A stretch of 64,000 bases of DNA from Streptomyces sp. LUP30 (GTDB lineage Bacteria; Actinomycetota; Actinomycetes; Streptomycetales; Streptomycetaceae): assembly GCF_001746365.1 (NCBI RefSeq), contig NZ_MJAJ01000012.1, positions 92,375 through 156,374 on the forward strand, written 5' to 3'. The first letter of the stretch is position 1; each line of letters opens with the position of its first letter. The notes below the pieces were generated by a model. That model was not told where the DNA came from. It searched no databases and saw nothing but the letters and a program-made list of their open reading frames with translations. Shown here piece by piece: positions 44,492-53,322 of the stretch. The position numbers and the translations under genes were made by a program.

Positions 44492-45114
44492 GCCGCGGGC
44501 TCCGGATCCTGGTCGGGAAGGGGCGTGCCGGTCGCGCGCGGGTCGTACCGCCCACTCGCGTGCGCGCGGTTCCGCCACGGGCGGCGGGCTCGGCCCGAGG
44601 ACCGTGCCCCTCGCCAGTATGACGGCGGTTACCCCTGGAGTCAGCCCACGACGACGCTCCGATTCAGCCCCGGCGGGGCCCCGGGTGCCGCCCGATCGCC
44701 GCGGCTGCCCGGCCCCCCCCGGTGCTGCCCCGACACCCGTGTCGTCCGGTGGCCTGTGCCGTCGGGCTGCCGGGCCGCCGGTGTCGTCCGGTCGCCTGTG
44801 CCGTCGAGCCGTCGAGCCGTCGAGCCGTCGAGCCGTCGAGCCGTCGGGCCGTCGGGCCGTCGAGCCGCCTGGCACGCTGGGCGCGCGGGCGGCGGCTGGT
44901 CTTCGGAGCCGTCGCCCGACGCCCGACCCGGGGGCAGGGGGCACCCATCCCGGGGAGCACCCTCCCTGTCGCCGTACTCGGGGAGCACCCTGCCTGTCGC
45001 CGTACTCGGGGAGCACCTTCCTGTCGCCGTGGCACGGGGAGCGTTCGCCCTGTCGACCGACCACCGGGGGAGCGCTCGCCGGGGGCGCGGCCGGCGATCA
45101 CGCGCCCGGTCGCC
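44492..45114. repeat. Repeat-rich intergenic stretch
   Basis: 623 bp without a supported gene. A 9-bp unit (GTCGAGCCG and variants) is repeated about eight times around 44800-44868. A 25-bp segment with core CTGTCGCCGTACTCGGGGAG recurs at 44964-44988 and 44992-45016, with a third, diverged copy up to 45043. The promoter of the M56 gene must lie near 44500-44600 but is not recognisable. Long open frames on both strands here only reflect the repeats. Confidence 0.75.
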
Positions 45115-46326
45115 TCACTCGGGGATCACCCGCCCGCTCACCTCGCCCAGGCCCACCGGCACGCCGTCGGGGCCGGGGGCCCAGGCCGAAAGGGTCACCA
45201 CGTCGCCGTCCTCGAGGAACGTCCGCTTGCCGTCGGGGAGTTCCAGCGGGTCGCGGCCGTTCCAGGTCAGCTCCAGCAGGGATCCGCGCTGGTCCGGCTC
45301 GGGGCCGCTCACCGTGCCCGAGCCGTACAGATCGCCGGTGCGCAGGGACGCGCCGTTGACGGTGAGGTGGGCGAGTTGCTGGGCGGCCGTCCAGTACATG
45401 GTGGCGAAGGGCGGCTCGGAGACCGTGTGACCGTTGAGGGCGACGGAGATCCGCAGGTCGTAGCCGGCAGGCTCGGCGGCCGTGTCGTCCAGGTAGGGGA
45501 GGAGGGCATGCGTGCGGGCCGGGGGCGCCACCCGCGCGTCGTCCAGCGCCTCCAGCGGAGTGATCCACGCCGAGACCGAGGTGGCGAACGACTTGGCGAG
45601 GAACGGCCCGAGGGGGACGTACTCCCACGCCTGGAGGTCACGGGCCGACCAGTCGTTGAGCAGGCACAGGCCGAACACATGCTCCCGGAAGTCGCTCATC
45701 GCGACCGTGCTGCCCTGCGGCGAGGGCACGCCGACCACGAAACCGACCTCGGCCTCGATGTCGAGCCGCACGGACGGGCCGAAGACGGGCGCCGGGTCGG
45801 CGGGCGCCTTGCGCTGCCCCGAGGGCCGCACCACGTCCGTGCCGGAGACGACGACCGTGCCGGACCGTCCGTGGTAACCGATCGGCAGATGCTTCCAGTT
45901 GGGCAGCAGGGTGTCGGCCGTGTCCGGGCGGAAGATCGCGCCGACGTTCCGGGCGTGGTGCTCGGAGGAGTAGAAGTCGACGTAGTCGGCGACCTCGAAG
46001 GGGAGGTGCAGCGTCACCGCGGAGAGGGGCCGGAAGAGCGGTTCGACGGTGGCCCGGTGCGACGGGCTCGTCACCCACTCCGTCAGCTCGCGACGCACCT
46101 GCGTCCAGACCGTACGGCCCGCCGCCAGCAGCGGGTTGAGGGTCGGCGCCGCGAGCAGCCCGGCGTGGGACGAGCCGAGCGCGCGAGCCGCGGCGCCCGC
46201 GTCGAGGACGTGGTCGCCCAGCCGGACGCCGACGGTCCGCTCCGCGGAGCCCGGCAGCGAGAAGACGCCGTACGGCAGGTTGTGCGGACCGAAGGGATCG
46301 CCCTCGGCAAGGTCGAAGGGGGGCAT
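45115..46326 (-). CDS. fahA: Fumarylacetoacetase
   Basis: 403 residues. It hydrolyses fumarylacetoacetate to fumarate and acetoacetate, the last step of tyrosine and phenylalanine catabolism through homogentisate. The N-terminal SH3-like domain (FGPHNLPYGVFSLPG) and the catalytic FAH barrel are present: DYVDFYSSEHHARNVG with the base His, IGYHGRSGTVVVSG, a metal-ligand segment LDIEAEVGFVVG, and LLNDWSARDLQAWEYVPLGPF. The ATG at 46326 has AGAGAGG at ideal spacing; a frame open to 46635 lacks homology. No other homogentisate genes are in the window. Confidence 0.93.
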   Translation of the reverse strand: MPPFDLAEGDPFGPHNLPYGVFSLPGSAERTVGVRLGDHVLDAGAAARALGSSHAGLLAAPTLNPLLAAGRTVWTQVRRELTEWVTSPSHRATVEPLFRPLSAVTLHLPFEVADYVDFYSSEHHARNVGAIFRPDTADTLLPNWKHLPIGYHGRSGTVVVSGTDVVRPSGQRKAPADPAPVFGPSVRLDIEAEVGFVVGVPSPQGSTVAMSDFREHVFGLCLLNDWSARDLQAWEYVPLGPFLAKSFATSVSAWITPLEALDDARVAPPARTHALLPYLDDTAAEPAGYDLRISVALNGHTVSEPPFATMYWTAAQQLAHLTVNGASLRTGDLYGSGTVSGPEPDQRGSLLELTWNGRDPLELPDGKRTFLEDGDVVTLSAWAPGPDGVPVGLGEVSGRVIPE

Positions 46327-46903
46327 CGGGTACTGCCTCTCTTTCGTGCGCTCTGTGGTGCTCGCCAGATGTGCTCGCCAGGTGTGCTCGCCGGACGCCG
46401 GACGGATGCCGCACGGGTGCGCCGAGCCGGGCCACACGTTACGTCCGACCTGGGGAAAGCGACACGGTGGCGGGCCGTCGAGGCGGCCCGGACGGACGCG
46501 CTGTGCGCAGGGCCGCTCCCCGGGAGGGGCGGATTCGGCCGGTGTCCCGGTGCCGGCACCGCGCCCTCGGCACACGACCGTCACCCGCGCGCGGGGCCGG
46601 ACCAGGGCCACGGTGTCGGCGAACTCCGGTTCCATGGAGGGGTTTCATGGAGGGGTTTCGCGAAGGTGCCGAAGTGGCGGGCAGTGCGCGTCACTTCGGT
46701 ATATAGAGGTGCATGATGGGACCGAACGACACAGACCATTTCAACCGGTCCCTATCCGGCGGTGTGCCAGAAAGCCGCTCTTTGAGCCAGTCGTCAACCA
46801 CCGTCAGTCAGCTGCCGAAGGGGAGTTGGCAGAACCGGACAGGACCTGGCCGCTGTTCGGTTCGCGTCGAACCCCAGGGGTACGCGGTCCGTATTCTCTG
46901 ATC
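46327..46903. other. Divergent intergenic region with 13-bp repeats
   Basis: 577 bp. A 13-bp unit GTGCTCGCCAGAT/GT recurs at 46358-46370 and 46371-46383 with an 11-base partial copy after it. A different 13-bp unit CATGGAGGGGTTT is repeated at 46633-46645 and 46646-46658. A TATATA box at 46700-46705 precedes two ATGs (46713, 46716) that open a 62-codon frame to 46901, ending 2 bases before the HAD gene. It may be a leader peptide or chance. Confidence 0.5.
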
Positions 46904-47728
46904 ATGGCCGCACCCATTGCATATGCCGCGCGCACCGCGTACTCCCTCATCGCCACCGACCTGGACGGAACGCTGCTCCGCGGCGACGACACCTTCTCCG
47001 ACCGGTCGCTCGACGCGCTCGCGCGGGTGGCGGCCGCCGGCGCACGCCACCTGGTGGTGACGGGACGCCCCGCGCCCCGCGTGCGGCCGCTGCTCGACCG
47101 CCTGCACAGCAGGGGGCTCGCGGTGTGCGGACAGGGCGCGCAGTTGTACGACGCCGGCGCGGACCGTCTGCTGTGGTCGGTCACCCTGGACCGGGAGCTG
47201 GCCGAGACCGCGCTCGGCAAGATCGAGGCGGAGGTCGGACAGCTGTACGCGGCCGTCGACCAGGACGGCGTCGACGGGCTGACGCTCATCGAGCCGGGTT
47301 ACCGGATGCCGCACCCCACGCTGCCCGCCCTGCGCGTCGGTCGGCGCGACGACCTGTGGTGCGAGCCGATCAGCAAGGTGCTGTTGCGCCACCCCTTCCT
47401 GTCCGACGACGAGTTGGCGGCGACGGCCCGCTCGGTGGTCGGCTCGCTCGCCACCGTCACCATGTCGGGGCCGGGCACGGTGGAGCTCCAGCCGTGCGGG
47501 ATCACCAAGGCGACGGGACTGGCGCTGGCCGCCGAACACCTGGGTCTGCGGCCCGAGGACACCGTCGCCTTCGGGGACATGCCCAACGACATCCCGATGT
47601 TCGACTGGGCGGCGCGCGGTGTCGCGATGGCCAACGCGCACCCGGAGCTCAAGGCGGTGGCCGACGAGGTCACGACGTCGAACGAGGACGACGGCGTGGC
47701 CGTCGTCCTCGAAAGACTGTTTCCGTGA
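46904..47728 (+). CDS. Cof-type HAD-superfamily phosphatase
   Basis: 274 residues of the HAD IIB (Cof) family. The nucleophile Asp is in ATDLDGTLLRGDD, motif II is the Thr in LVVTGRPAPR, the motif III Lys is GITKATGLALAAEHLG, and motif IV is VAFGDMPNDIPMFDWA. The C2 cap lies between about 85 and 195. Such enzymes hydrolyse sugar phosphates or phosphorylated cofactors. The ATG at 46904 has no strong Shine-Dalgarno and is 2 bases after a small upstream frame. The exact substrate is unknown. Confidence 0.9.
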   Translation: MAAPIAYAARTAYSLIATDLDGTLLRGDDTFSDRSLDALARVAAAGARHLVVTGRPAPRVRPLLDRLHSRGLAVCGQGAQLYDAGADRLLWSVTLDRELAETALGKIEAEVGQLYAAVDQDGVDGLTLIEPGYRMPHPTLPALRVGRRDDLWCEPISKVLLRHPFLSDDELAATARSVVGSLATVTMSGPGTVELQPCGITKATGLALAAEHLGLRPEDTVAFGDMPNDIPMFDWAARGVAMANAHPELKAVADEVTTSNEDDGVAVVLERLFP

Positions 47729-47795
47729 GCCCGGCCCTGCGCGCACAGCGCCCGACGCGTTCCGCACGCGTCGGGCGCTGTGCGCGGGCCGGCCG

Positions 47796-48275
47796 TCAGT
47801 AAGCGCTGAACACGTTGTCGATGGAGCCGTAGCGGGCGGCCGCGTAGTTGCAGGCTGCGGTGATGTTCGCTACCGGGTCGTACGAGTCCCAGGACGTGCC
47901 GTCGACGTGGTAGGCGCGGAAGGTGGGGTCGATGACCTGCAGCAGCCCCTTGGACGGGATGCCCGCGGCCGCGTTGGAGTCCCAGAGGTTGATGGCGTAG
48001 GGGTTGCCGGAGGACTCGCGGATGACGTTGCGGTAGATGCCGTTGTACGTCCCCGGGATGCCGTGCTGCGCCATGACGTGGAGCGAGGCGCGGATCCAGC
48101 CGTCGAGGTTGTTGGAGTACCCCAGGCTGGTGGCGGTGGCGACGGTCGGGGTCGCCGCGGAGGCGGTCGTGGCGCCGATCAGCGGGAGCGCCAGCACGGC
48201 GACTCCGGTGCCGGCGACGGCGAGCTTGCGGGCGAGGCGGGCGGTGCGGGTGCGGCGGTGAGCTGCAGCGGGCAT
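47796..48275 (-). CDS. Secreted SLT-type lytic transglycosylase under c-di-AMP riboswitch control
   Basis: 159 residues. A signal peptide (about 1-41, basic start then LAVAGTGVAVLALPLIGA, ending TASA) is followed by a small lysozyme-like SLT domain. The catalytic Glu is in IRESSGNPYAINLWD, followed by SKGLLQVIDPTF and a YDPVANITAACNYAAARYG ending, all typical of short actinobacterial transglycosylase/Rpf-like wall enzymes. It should cleave peptidoglycan glycan strands outside the membrane. A ydaO-type c-di-AMP riboswitch immediately upstream ties its expression to that nucleotide. The ATG at 48275 has AGAGGAAA upstream. Confidence 0.9.
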   Translation of the reverse strand: MPAAAHRRTRTARLARKLAVAGTGVAVLALPLIGATTASAATPTVATATSLGYSNNLDGWIRASLHVMAQHGIPGTYNGIYRNVIRESSGNPYAINLWDSNAAAGIPSKGLLQVIDPTFRAYHVDGTSWDSYDPVANITAACNYAAARYGSIDNVFSAY

Positions 48276-48292
48276 GACGAATTTCCTCTCCA

Positions 48293-48500
48293 GCGCCTGC
48301 GAGGTGAGCTGTCGGGTTCGGGCGGGGAGCTGCCCGGTCGCGTCCTGACGGTCGCGACTTCACCCCGAGCCGCAGCGGGCTGTCCGAAACATCCGTGAAA
48401 ATCCGGGACGTCAGGAACATCCGTTGCGGCGACTTACCTGGTTCCCCCGCTCCTGCCGTGCGTTCTCGGTGGGTGTCATGGGCGGCGGCAGGATTAGGCG
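48293..48500 (-). promoter_or_regulatory. Cyclic di-AMP riboswitch (ydaO-yuaA class)
   Basis: Read on the minus strand, the leader has the conserved pieces of the ydaO class in order: CGCCTAATCCTG at the 5' end, GCGGGGGAACCAGGTAAGT, CGGGGTGAAGTC, GCCCGAACCCGACAGCTCAC, and the closing strand CTCGCAGGCGC whose AGGCG pairs with the first CGCCT. The element ends about 18 bases before the transglycosylase ATG. In Streptomyces this class controls wall-remodelling enzymes and acts as a genetic OFF switch. Coordinates are good to about 10 bases. Confidence 0.88.
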
Positions 48501-49438
48501 TCCGCCTGACAGGCCGGGAACGTATGCGAGAGCACATGTCCGAAACAAGTACCGGATTCACAGATAACCTCTATTGACCTTGGTCTGTGACCTATGGGGC
48601 GCTTGATCCTTTGTGGGTGCAAAGCGTCAACTTGCTTGAGGGGTGGGGAGAATCGGTGAAGGGCGGGTGGGTGGCGGCCGGTCCGGCCGCGTGAGCCAAC
48701 TCACCTGCGTTCACAAGGGCGGCGAAACGGGCATTAAGCCCAACTCATAGTCAAAGGAGCACGGATGAGCTGTCGTCCGCGCCGCGGCCTCGCGTCGACC
48801 GTTCGGGGTGCGTCATGTGCGGCCTCCGTGCGCTCGTCGCGCCGCCCGGGAAGGCCGCCGCTCCCGGAGGTGCGTGATAGTCGTCACGCCGGGCGCGAGG
48901 TGGGTGGAGGTGAGCGTGAAGGGGTGCCGTGAGGGCGTGCTGCGGAGGGCGGGGAGGAATGTGCAGGGATGGGTGGGTTCGCGTCGTCCGGGGTGGGGTG
49001 CGGGGTGGGGTTCGGGCCGTCCGGGGTGGAGGTGCGCGTGGGCGGCGGCCGGATGCGTCGGCGTGTCGGGTCCGCCCGTGAAGGGTCGCGCCCGGGGGCC
49101 GAGTCCGTGGGGAACGCCGCGTCTCGCGGACCGTCCGTTCCGGTGCCGGCCGCAGCCGGGGGCTCGGGGCGCCGCGGCCGGCGGGGCGGGAGCATGAAAC
49201 GCTACCCCCGGGTAAACCGAAGGATGTCCGACCATATGAGCTGATCAGGAACTTGGCGGGTGGAATCCGCTGCCGCCCGACCTGACGGACACGCCTCCCG
49301 GGCGAGTCCATTCGAGCCCGGGGACGTGGGGGCTATCGGTGATCGAAACGTGACCGGATACGCTGACTTGAGTGAAGGCAGCGACCTATCGACAAACCGC
49401 GTAATCGCCAGTAGACACCAGCAGACAGGAGACCCCTC
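48501..49438. other. Long intergenic region without a confirmed gene
   Basis: About 940 bp. The first 250 bases, AT-rich for this genome, should contain the promoter of the riboswitch transcript on the minus strand. At 48765 an ATG with AAAGGAG 6 bases upstream opens a 55-codon Arg-rich frame to 48932, with no recognisable homology. From 48900 to 49200 the DNA is G-rich and low in complexity (GGGGTGGGGTGCGGGGTGGGG near 49000). Nothing else is supported. Confidence 0.45.
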
Positions 49439-50449
49439 GTGACCGTCGTCGGGCCGTTCGGGCTGAGCGTGCGGGACCAGGCTCTGGAAGCCGATGTCCA
49501 GGCCGGATTGGCGGCTGTCGAGGAAGGGTTGCTCGAGGCCACCAAGAGCGAGGTCCCCTTCATCACGGAGGCCGCCCAGCACCTCGTGCGGGCGGGCGGG
49601 AAGCGGTTCCGGCCGCTGCTCGTGGTGCTCGCGTCGCAGTTCGGGGACAAGTACGCGCCGGGCGTCGTGCCGTCGGCCGTGGTGGTGGAGCTGACCCACC
49701 TGGCCACCCTGTACCACGACGACGTGATGGACGAGGCCGCCGTGCGGCGCGGGGTGCCCAGCGCGAACGCCCGCTGGGGGAACTCCGTCGCCGTCCTCAC
49801 GGGTGACTTCCTCTTCGCCCGCGCCTCCCACATCCTGGCCGACCTCGGTCCGGAGGCGGTGCGGGTGCAGGCGGAGGCGTTCGAGCGGCTGGTCACCGGC
49901 CAGATCCTGGAGACCGCCGGTCCGACGGACGGGCGGGATCCGGTCGAGCACTACCTCGACGTGCTCGGCGGCAAGACGGGCTCGCTGGTGGCCGTGGCCT
50001 GCCGGTTCGGGGCGATGATGTCGGGCGCGGACGAGACGGTGGTCGACGTCCTGACCCAGTACGGCGAGCGGCTGGGCGTCGCGTTCCAGCTGGCGGACGA
50101 CGTCCTGGACATCGCGTCCGACTCGCGCGAGTCGGGCAAGACGCCCGGCACGGATCTGCGCGAGGGCGTTCCCACGCTGCCGGTGCTGCGGCTGCGGGAG
50201 CGGGCGGCGCGGCTGGCGCTCCCCGAGGACGTCGCCCTGTGCGAGCTGCTGGACTCCGACCTGAGCGACGACGCCCGGCTCGACGAGGCCCTGAAGGCGC
50301 TCCGGGCCCATCCGGCGCTGGAGCAGGCCCGCCGGGACACCGTGCGGTACGCCAAGGACGCGCGCGCCGCGCTCGCGCCGTTGCGGGAGTGCGACGCGAA
50401 GGCCGCCCTGATGGAGCTCTGCGACGCGGTGGTCCACCGGGCGGGCTGA
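49439..50449 (+). CDS. All-trans polyprenyl diphosphate synthase
   Basis: 336 residues of the trans-prenyltransferase family. The first aspartate-rich motif is DDVMD (Asp94, Asp95, Asp98) and the second is DDVLD (from Asp220); GGKRFRPLLVVL, GRDPVEHYLDVLGGKTGSL and QLADDVLDI are standard. The residues just before the first motif (ATLYH) lack the bulky aromatic pair of short-chain synthases, which suits a long-chain product. The likely role is the menaquinone side chain, given the other menaquinone genes in the window, but a GGPP role cannot be excluded. The GTG at 49439 has AGGAG at good spacing. Confidence 0.9.
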   Translation: MTVVGPFGLSVRDQALEADVQAGLAAVEEGLLEATKSEVPFITEAAQHLVRAGGKRFRPLLVVLASQFGDKYAPGVVPSAVVVELTHLATLYHDDVMDEAAVRRGVPSANARWGNSVAVLTGDFLFARASHILADLGPEAVRVQAEAFERLVTGQILETAGPTDGRDPVEHYLDVLGGKTGSLVAVACRFGAMMSGADETVVDVLTQYGERLGVAFQLADDVLDIASDSRESGKTPGTDLREGVPTLPVLRLRERAARLALPEDVALCELLDSDLSDDARLDEALKALRAHPALEQARRDTVRYAKDARAALAPLRECDAKAALMELCDAVVHRAG

Positions 50450-50963
50450 CCCCGCCCGGGTCGGCCCCACCGGGCGGCCCCACCGGTCGTCCGTCCGGTC
50501 GGCCCCACCGGTCGCCCGTCCGGGCGGCCCCACCGGTCGCCCGTCCGGGCGGTCCCACACTGGTCGACCTCACCGTGCGAACCCGGGCGCCGGCCCGCCC
50601 GGCCCTGTGGCCCGCCCGGCCCTGTGGCCTGCCCGGCCCGGTGGCCGCCCGACCTGCCTTCCGGGGCCCCGCCGCGTCCCCCGTTCGTGTTCCCCCATCT
50701 CCCAACTCCGTGTCCCCCTGGGCCTCGGAGGCGTCGTCTCCCTCCCTACCCCTACGGGTAGGCCCTGTCGCGTCGGGGTCGTGTCATACCGCAGGCGTAT
50801 GTGGAGTTGAGCCCTCGGGTTGACGCTTACGGCCGGCTGATTTGGTCAGATGGGGACTACGGAAAAACACCACTCCTCACCGATTCGGGTGAGAATGGCG
50901 GCTTGGGGCGGGGAACGCAGCGCGAGATGACCAGCCGCCGCCGACGACGGAGGTAAGGCACAC
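50450..50963. repeat. Tandem 25-bp repeats and a hairpin downstream of the polyprenyl synthase gene
   Basis: A 25-bp unit beginning GGCCCCACCGGTCG is repeated at 50476-50500, 50501-50525 and 50526-50550, with a truncated fourth copy. A second repeat (GGCCCTGTGGCCYGCCC) follows near 50604-50640. A hairpin CCTACCC-CTAC-GGGTAGG lies at 50745-50762. TTGACG at 50820 could be a -35 for the downstream gene. No coding region is supported in these 514 bp. Confidence 0.7.
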
Positions 50964-52235
50964 ATGGCACCGAAGGAATCCGACGACACCATGACCGGCG
51001 GGGAGGCGACCGGCGGGGAGGCCGACGACCTGCGCCTCCGACGCCGCAAGGCCGCACGGTACGTCGTTCCGGTCACCGTGATCGGTGTCGCGGCGGCGAC
51101 GATCGGGCTCGTCCCGGCACTCGCCGACTCCGGCGACCCCGACCTGCCGAAGATCACTGCGCAGCAGCTCCTCGACAAGATCGCCGCCTCGGACGTCGAG
51201 CAGCTGTCCGGAACGGTGAAGATCACCACCGACCTCGGGCTGCCCGACCTCGGCGGGCTGGAGAGCGGGCTCCTCTCGGGCGCCGCAAAGGGCGATGACG
51301 GTTCGTCCGCCGATCCCTCGGCCAAGCTCACCGAGCTCGCCTCCGGCACGCACACCCTGCGCGTCGCCGCCGACGGCCCGGACCGGCAGAAGGTCTCGCT
51401 GCTGGAGCACGCCGCCGAGTACAGCGTCATCCACAACGGCAAGAACGTGTGGGGGTACGACAGCGCGTCCGACGAGGTCTACCACTCCACCGTCGACGAG
51501 AGCGCCGGCAAGGCCGAGACGCCGGTCCCGGCCACGCCCAAGGACCTCACCGAGGACGCCCTCAAGGCGGTCGACGACACGACCTCCGTGACCGTCGACG
51601 GCACCGTTCAGGTCGCGGGCCGTGACGCCTACAAGCTGCTCGTCAAGCCGAAGCAGTCCGGTTCCACGGTCGGTGCGATCAGCGTGGCCGTGGACGCCGA
51701 GACGGGCCTGCCGCTGAAGTTCACGCTGACCCCGGCGAGCGGCGGCTCCGCCGTCGTCGACGCCGGCTTCACCAAGATCAGCTTCGCTCGGCCCGCCGCG
51801 TCCACGTTCGACTTCACCGCCCCCAAGGGCGCGAAGGTCACCGAGGGCGACGCGGCCGACAAGGGCGACCACGGCGACAAGGGTGCCAAGGGCGACAGGG
51901 GGGCCGAGCCGGCTCCCGGGCACGATGGCTTCGACGGTTTCGGCGGGGGCATCGGCGGCGCGGCCGGTCCCGAGGGCCTGAAGGTCCTCGGCGAGGGCTG
52001 GACGTCCGTCGCCACGTTCGACACCGGCGGCAAGGGCGTGCCCTCGGGCTCCGGAGCCGGCGGCGACCTCGGCGGCTTCCTGGGCTCCCTCGGCGACAAG
52101 GTGAGCGGCGACTTCGGTTCCGGAACCGTCTTCTCCACCCGCCTGGTCAACGCGCTGATCACGGACGACGGCAAGGTCTACGCCGGCGCGGTCACCAAGG
52201 ACGCGCTGGTGAAGGCGGCGAACACCGGGAAGTGA
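50964..52235 (+). CDS. LolA-like exported protein with a short collagen-like segment
   Basis: 423 residues. A basic start (LRLRRRKAARYVVP) and one hydrophobic helix (about 34-52, ending PALADSG) indicate a signal peptide or anchor; there is no lipobox cysteine. The body (about 60-290) has the curved beta-sheet of LolA/LppX-like lipid-binding domains (LSGTVKITTDLGLPDL, VAGRDAYKLLVKPK, FTKISFARPAASTFDFTAPKGAKV). Near residue 298 there is a run of Gly-X-Y triplets (GDHGDKGAKGDRG), then a Gly-rich C-terminal region. It directly precedes an ABC-2 exporter pair, which may move or organise the same envelope component. The ATG has GGAGGTAAGG upstream. Confidence 0.78.
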   Translation: MAPKESDDTMTGGEATGGEADDLRLRRRKAARYVVPVTVIGVAAATIGLVPALADSGDPDLPKITAQQLLDKIAASDVEQLSGTVKITTDLGLPDLGGLESGLLSGAAKGDDGSSADPSAKLTELASGTHTLRVAADGPDRQKVSLLEHAAEYSVIHNGKNVWGYDSASDEVYHSTVDESAGKAETPVPATPKDLTEDALKAVDDTTSVTVDGTVQVAGRDAYKLLVKPKQSGSTVGAISVAVDAETGLPLKFTLTPASGGSAVVDAGFTKISFARPAASTFDFTAPKGAKVTEGDAADKGDHGDKGAKGDRGAEPAPGHDGFDGFGGGIGGAAGPEGLKVLGEGWTSVATFDTGGKGVPSGSGAGGDLGGFLGSLGDKVSGDFGSGTVFSTRLVNALITDDGKVYAGAVTKDALVKAANTGK

Positions 52236-52332
52236 CGACCGGGCCGGGGATCCGGCATCCGGGAGTGGCCGAGAGCAGGCCCGGGATGCCGAGGCCGGCC
52301 GAACAGGACGAAGTCGGTGAGGGAGGCCGAGG

Positions 52333-53322
52333 GTGACGGAGTCGGGGGAGTCGGCGGGGGAGTCCGCGGTGCAGTCCGCGGACGACGGCGCCGTCATCCG
52401 CACCCGCGCCCTCACCAAGCGCTACCGCGGCGGCCAGCTCGCCGTCGACGGCCTCGACCTGACCGTCCCGGCGGGCAGCGTCTTCGGCTTCCTCGGTCCC
52501 AACGGCTCCGGCAAGACCACCACCATCCGCATGCTGATGGGGCTCATCGAGCCCACGGCAGGCTCGGCCCGCGTCCTGGGACACCCCATGCCGCGGGCCG
52601 CGCGCGCCGTGCTGCCGCACGTCGGGGCGCTCATCGAGGGCCCCGCCCTGTACGGCTTCCTCTCCGGCCGCGACAACCTGCTCCGCTACGACGCCGCCGA
52701 CCCGACCGCCGACCCGCGCACCCGGCGGGCGAGGGTCACGGCCGCGCTCGGACGGGTGGGGCTGACGGCCGCCGCCGGCAAGAAAGCGAAGGCGTACTCG
52801 CTCGGGATGAAGCAGCGGCTGGGCCTCGCCGCCGCCCTGCTCCAGCCCCGCCGCCTGCTCGTCCTCGACGAGCCGACCAACGGACTGGACCCGCAGGGCA
52901 TGCGGGAGATCCGCTCGCTGGTCCGGGAGCTGGCCGCGGAGGGCACGACCGTCTTCCTCTCCTCGCATCTGCTCGACGAGATCGAGCAGGTGTGCACGCA
53001 CGCGGCCGTGATGGCACAGGGCAGGCTGATCGTCCAGGGCCCGGTGGCGGACCTCGCGGCGGGCGCCCGAGGGCGGCTCGTCGTGACGACCCCGGATCCC
53101 GTCGAGGCGGCCCGGGTGCTGAAGGAACAGGGACTGGTCGATGTCGTCCTGGCGGAGGACCGGGCCAGTGCGGAGGCGCCGCCCGCGGACCGCGATCTCG
53201 CCGACGTGAACAGCGCGTTGGTGGCGGCGGGCGTGCGCGTGCGCGGCTTCATCGTCGAACGCGCCTCCCTGGAGGATGCGTTCGTGGCTCTCACGGGGGA
53301 GGGGTTCGATGTCGCGGGCTGA
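52333..53322 (+). CDS. ABC-2 type transporter ATP-binding protein
   Basis: 329 residues of the CcmA/DrrA-like exporter family. Walker A FLGPNGSGKTTTIRMLMGL, signature YSLGMKQRLGLAAALL, Walker B LLVLDEPTNGLDPQG and the switch His in LSSHLLDEIEQV are intact. The C-terminal 90 residues (from GARGRLVVTTPDPVEAARVL) form the usual DrrA-type extension. The GTG at 52333 follows GAGGGAGGCCGAGG. It overlaps the permease gene by 14 bases, which identifies its partner. The export substrate is unknown. Confidence 0.93.
   Translation: MTESGESAGESAVQSADDGAVIRTRALTKRYRGGQLAVDGLDLTVPAGSVFGFLGPNGSGKTTTIRMLMGLIEPTAGSARVLGHPMPRAARAVLPHVGALIEGPALYGFLSGRDNLLRYDAADPTADPRTRRARVTAALGRVGLTAAAGKKAKAYSLGMKQRLGLAAALLQPRRLLVLDEPTNGLDPQGMREIRSLVRELAAEGTTVFLSSHLLDEIEQVCTHAAVMAQGRLIVQGPVADLAAGARGRLVVTTPDPVEAARVLKEQGLVDVVLAEDRASAEAPPADRDLADVNSALVAAGVRVRGFIVERASLEDAFVALTGEGFDVAG

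Noticed and set aside
48765..48932. A 55-codon gene with a good Shine-Dalgarno
   Set aside because: AAAGGAG and ATG are well spaced, but the product is Arg/Pro/Gly-rich without homology and the region downstream is low complexity. Noted in the intergenic entry rather than called.
50476..50550. CRISPR array
   Set aside because: The 25-bp units are immediately adjacent without spacers, and there are no cas genes; this is a plain tandem repeat. The other repeat clusters were rejected as CRISPR for the same reason.
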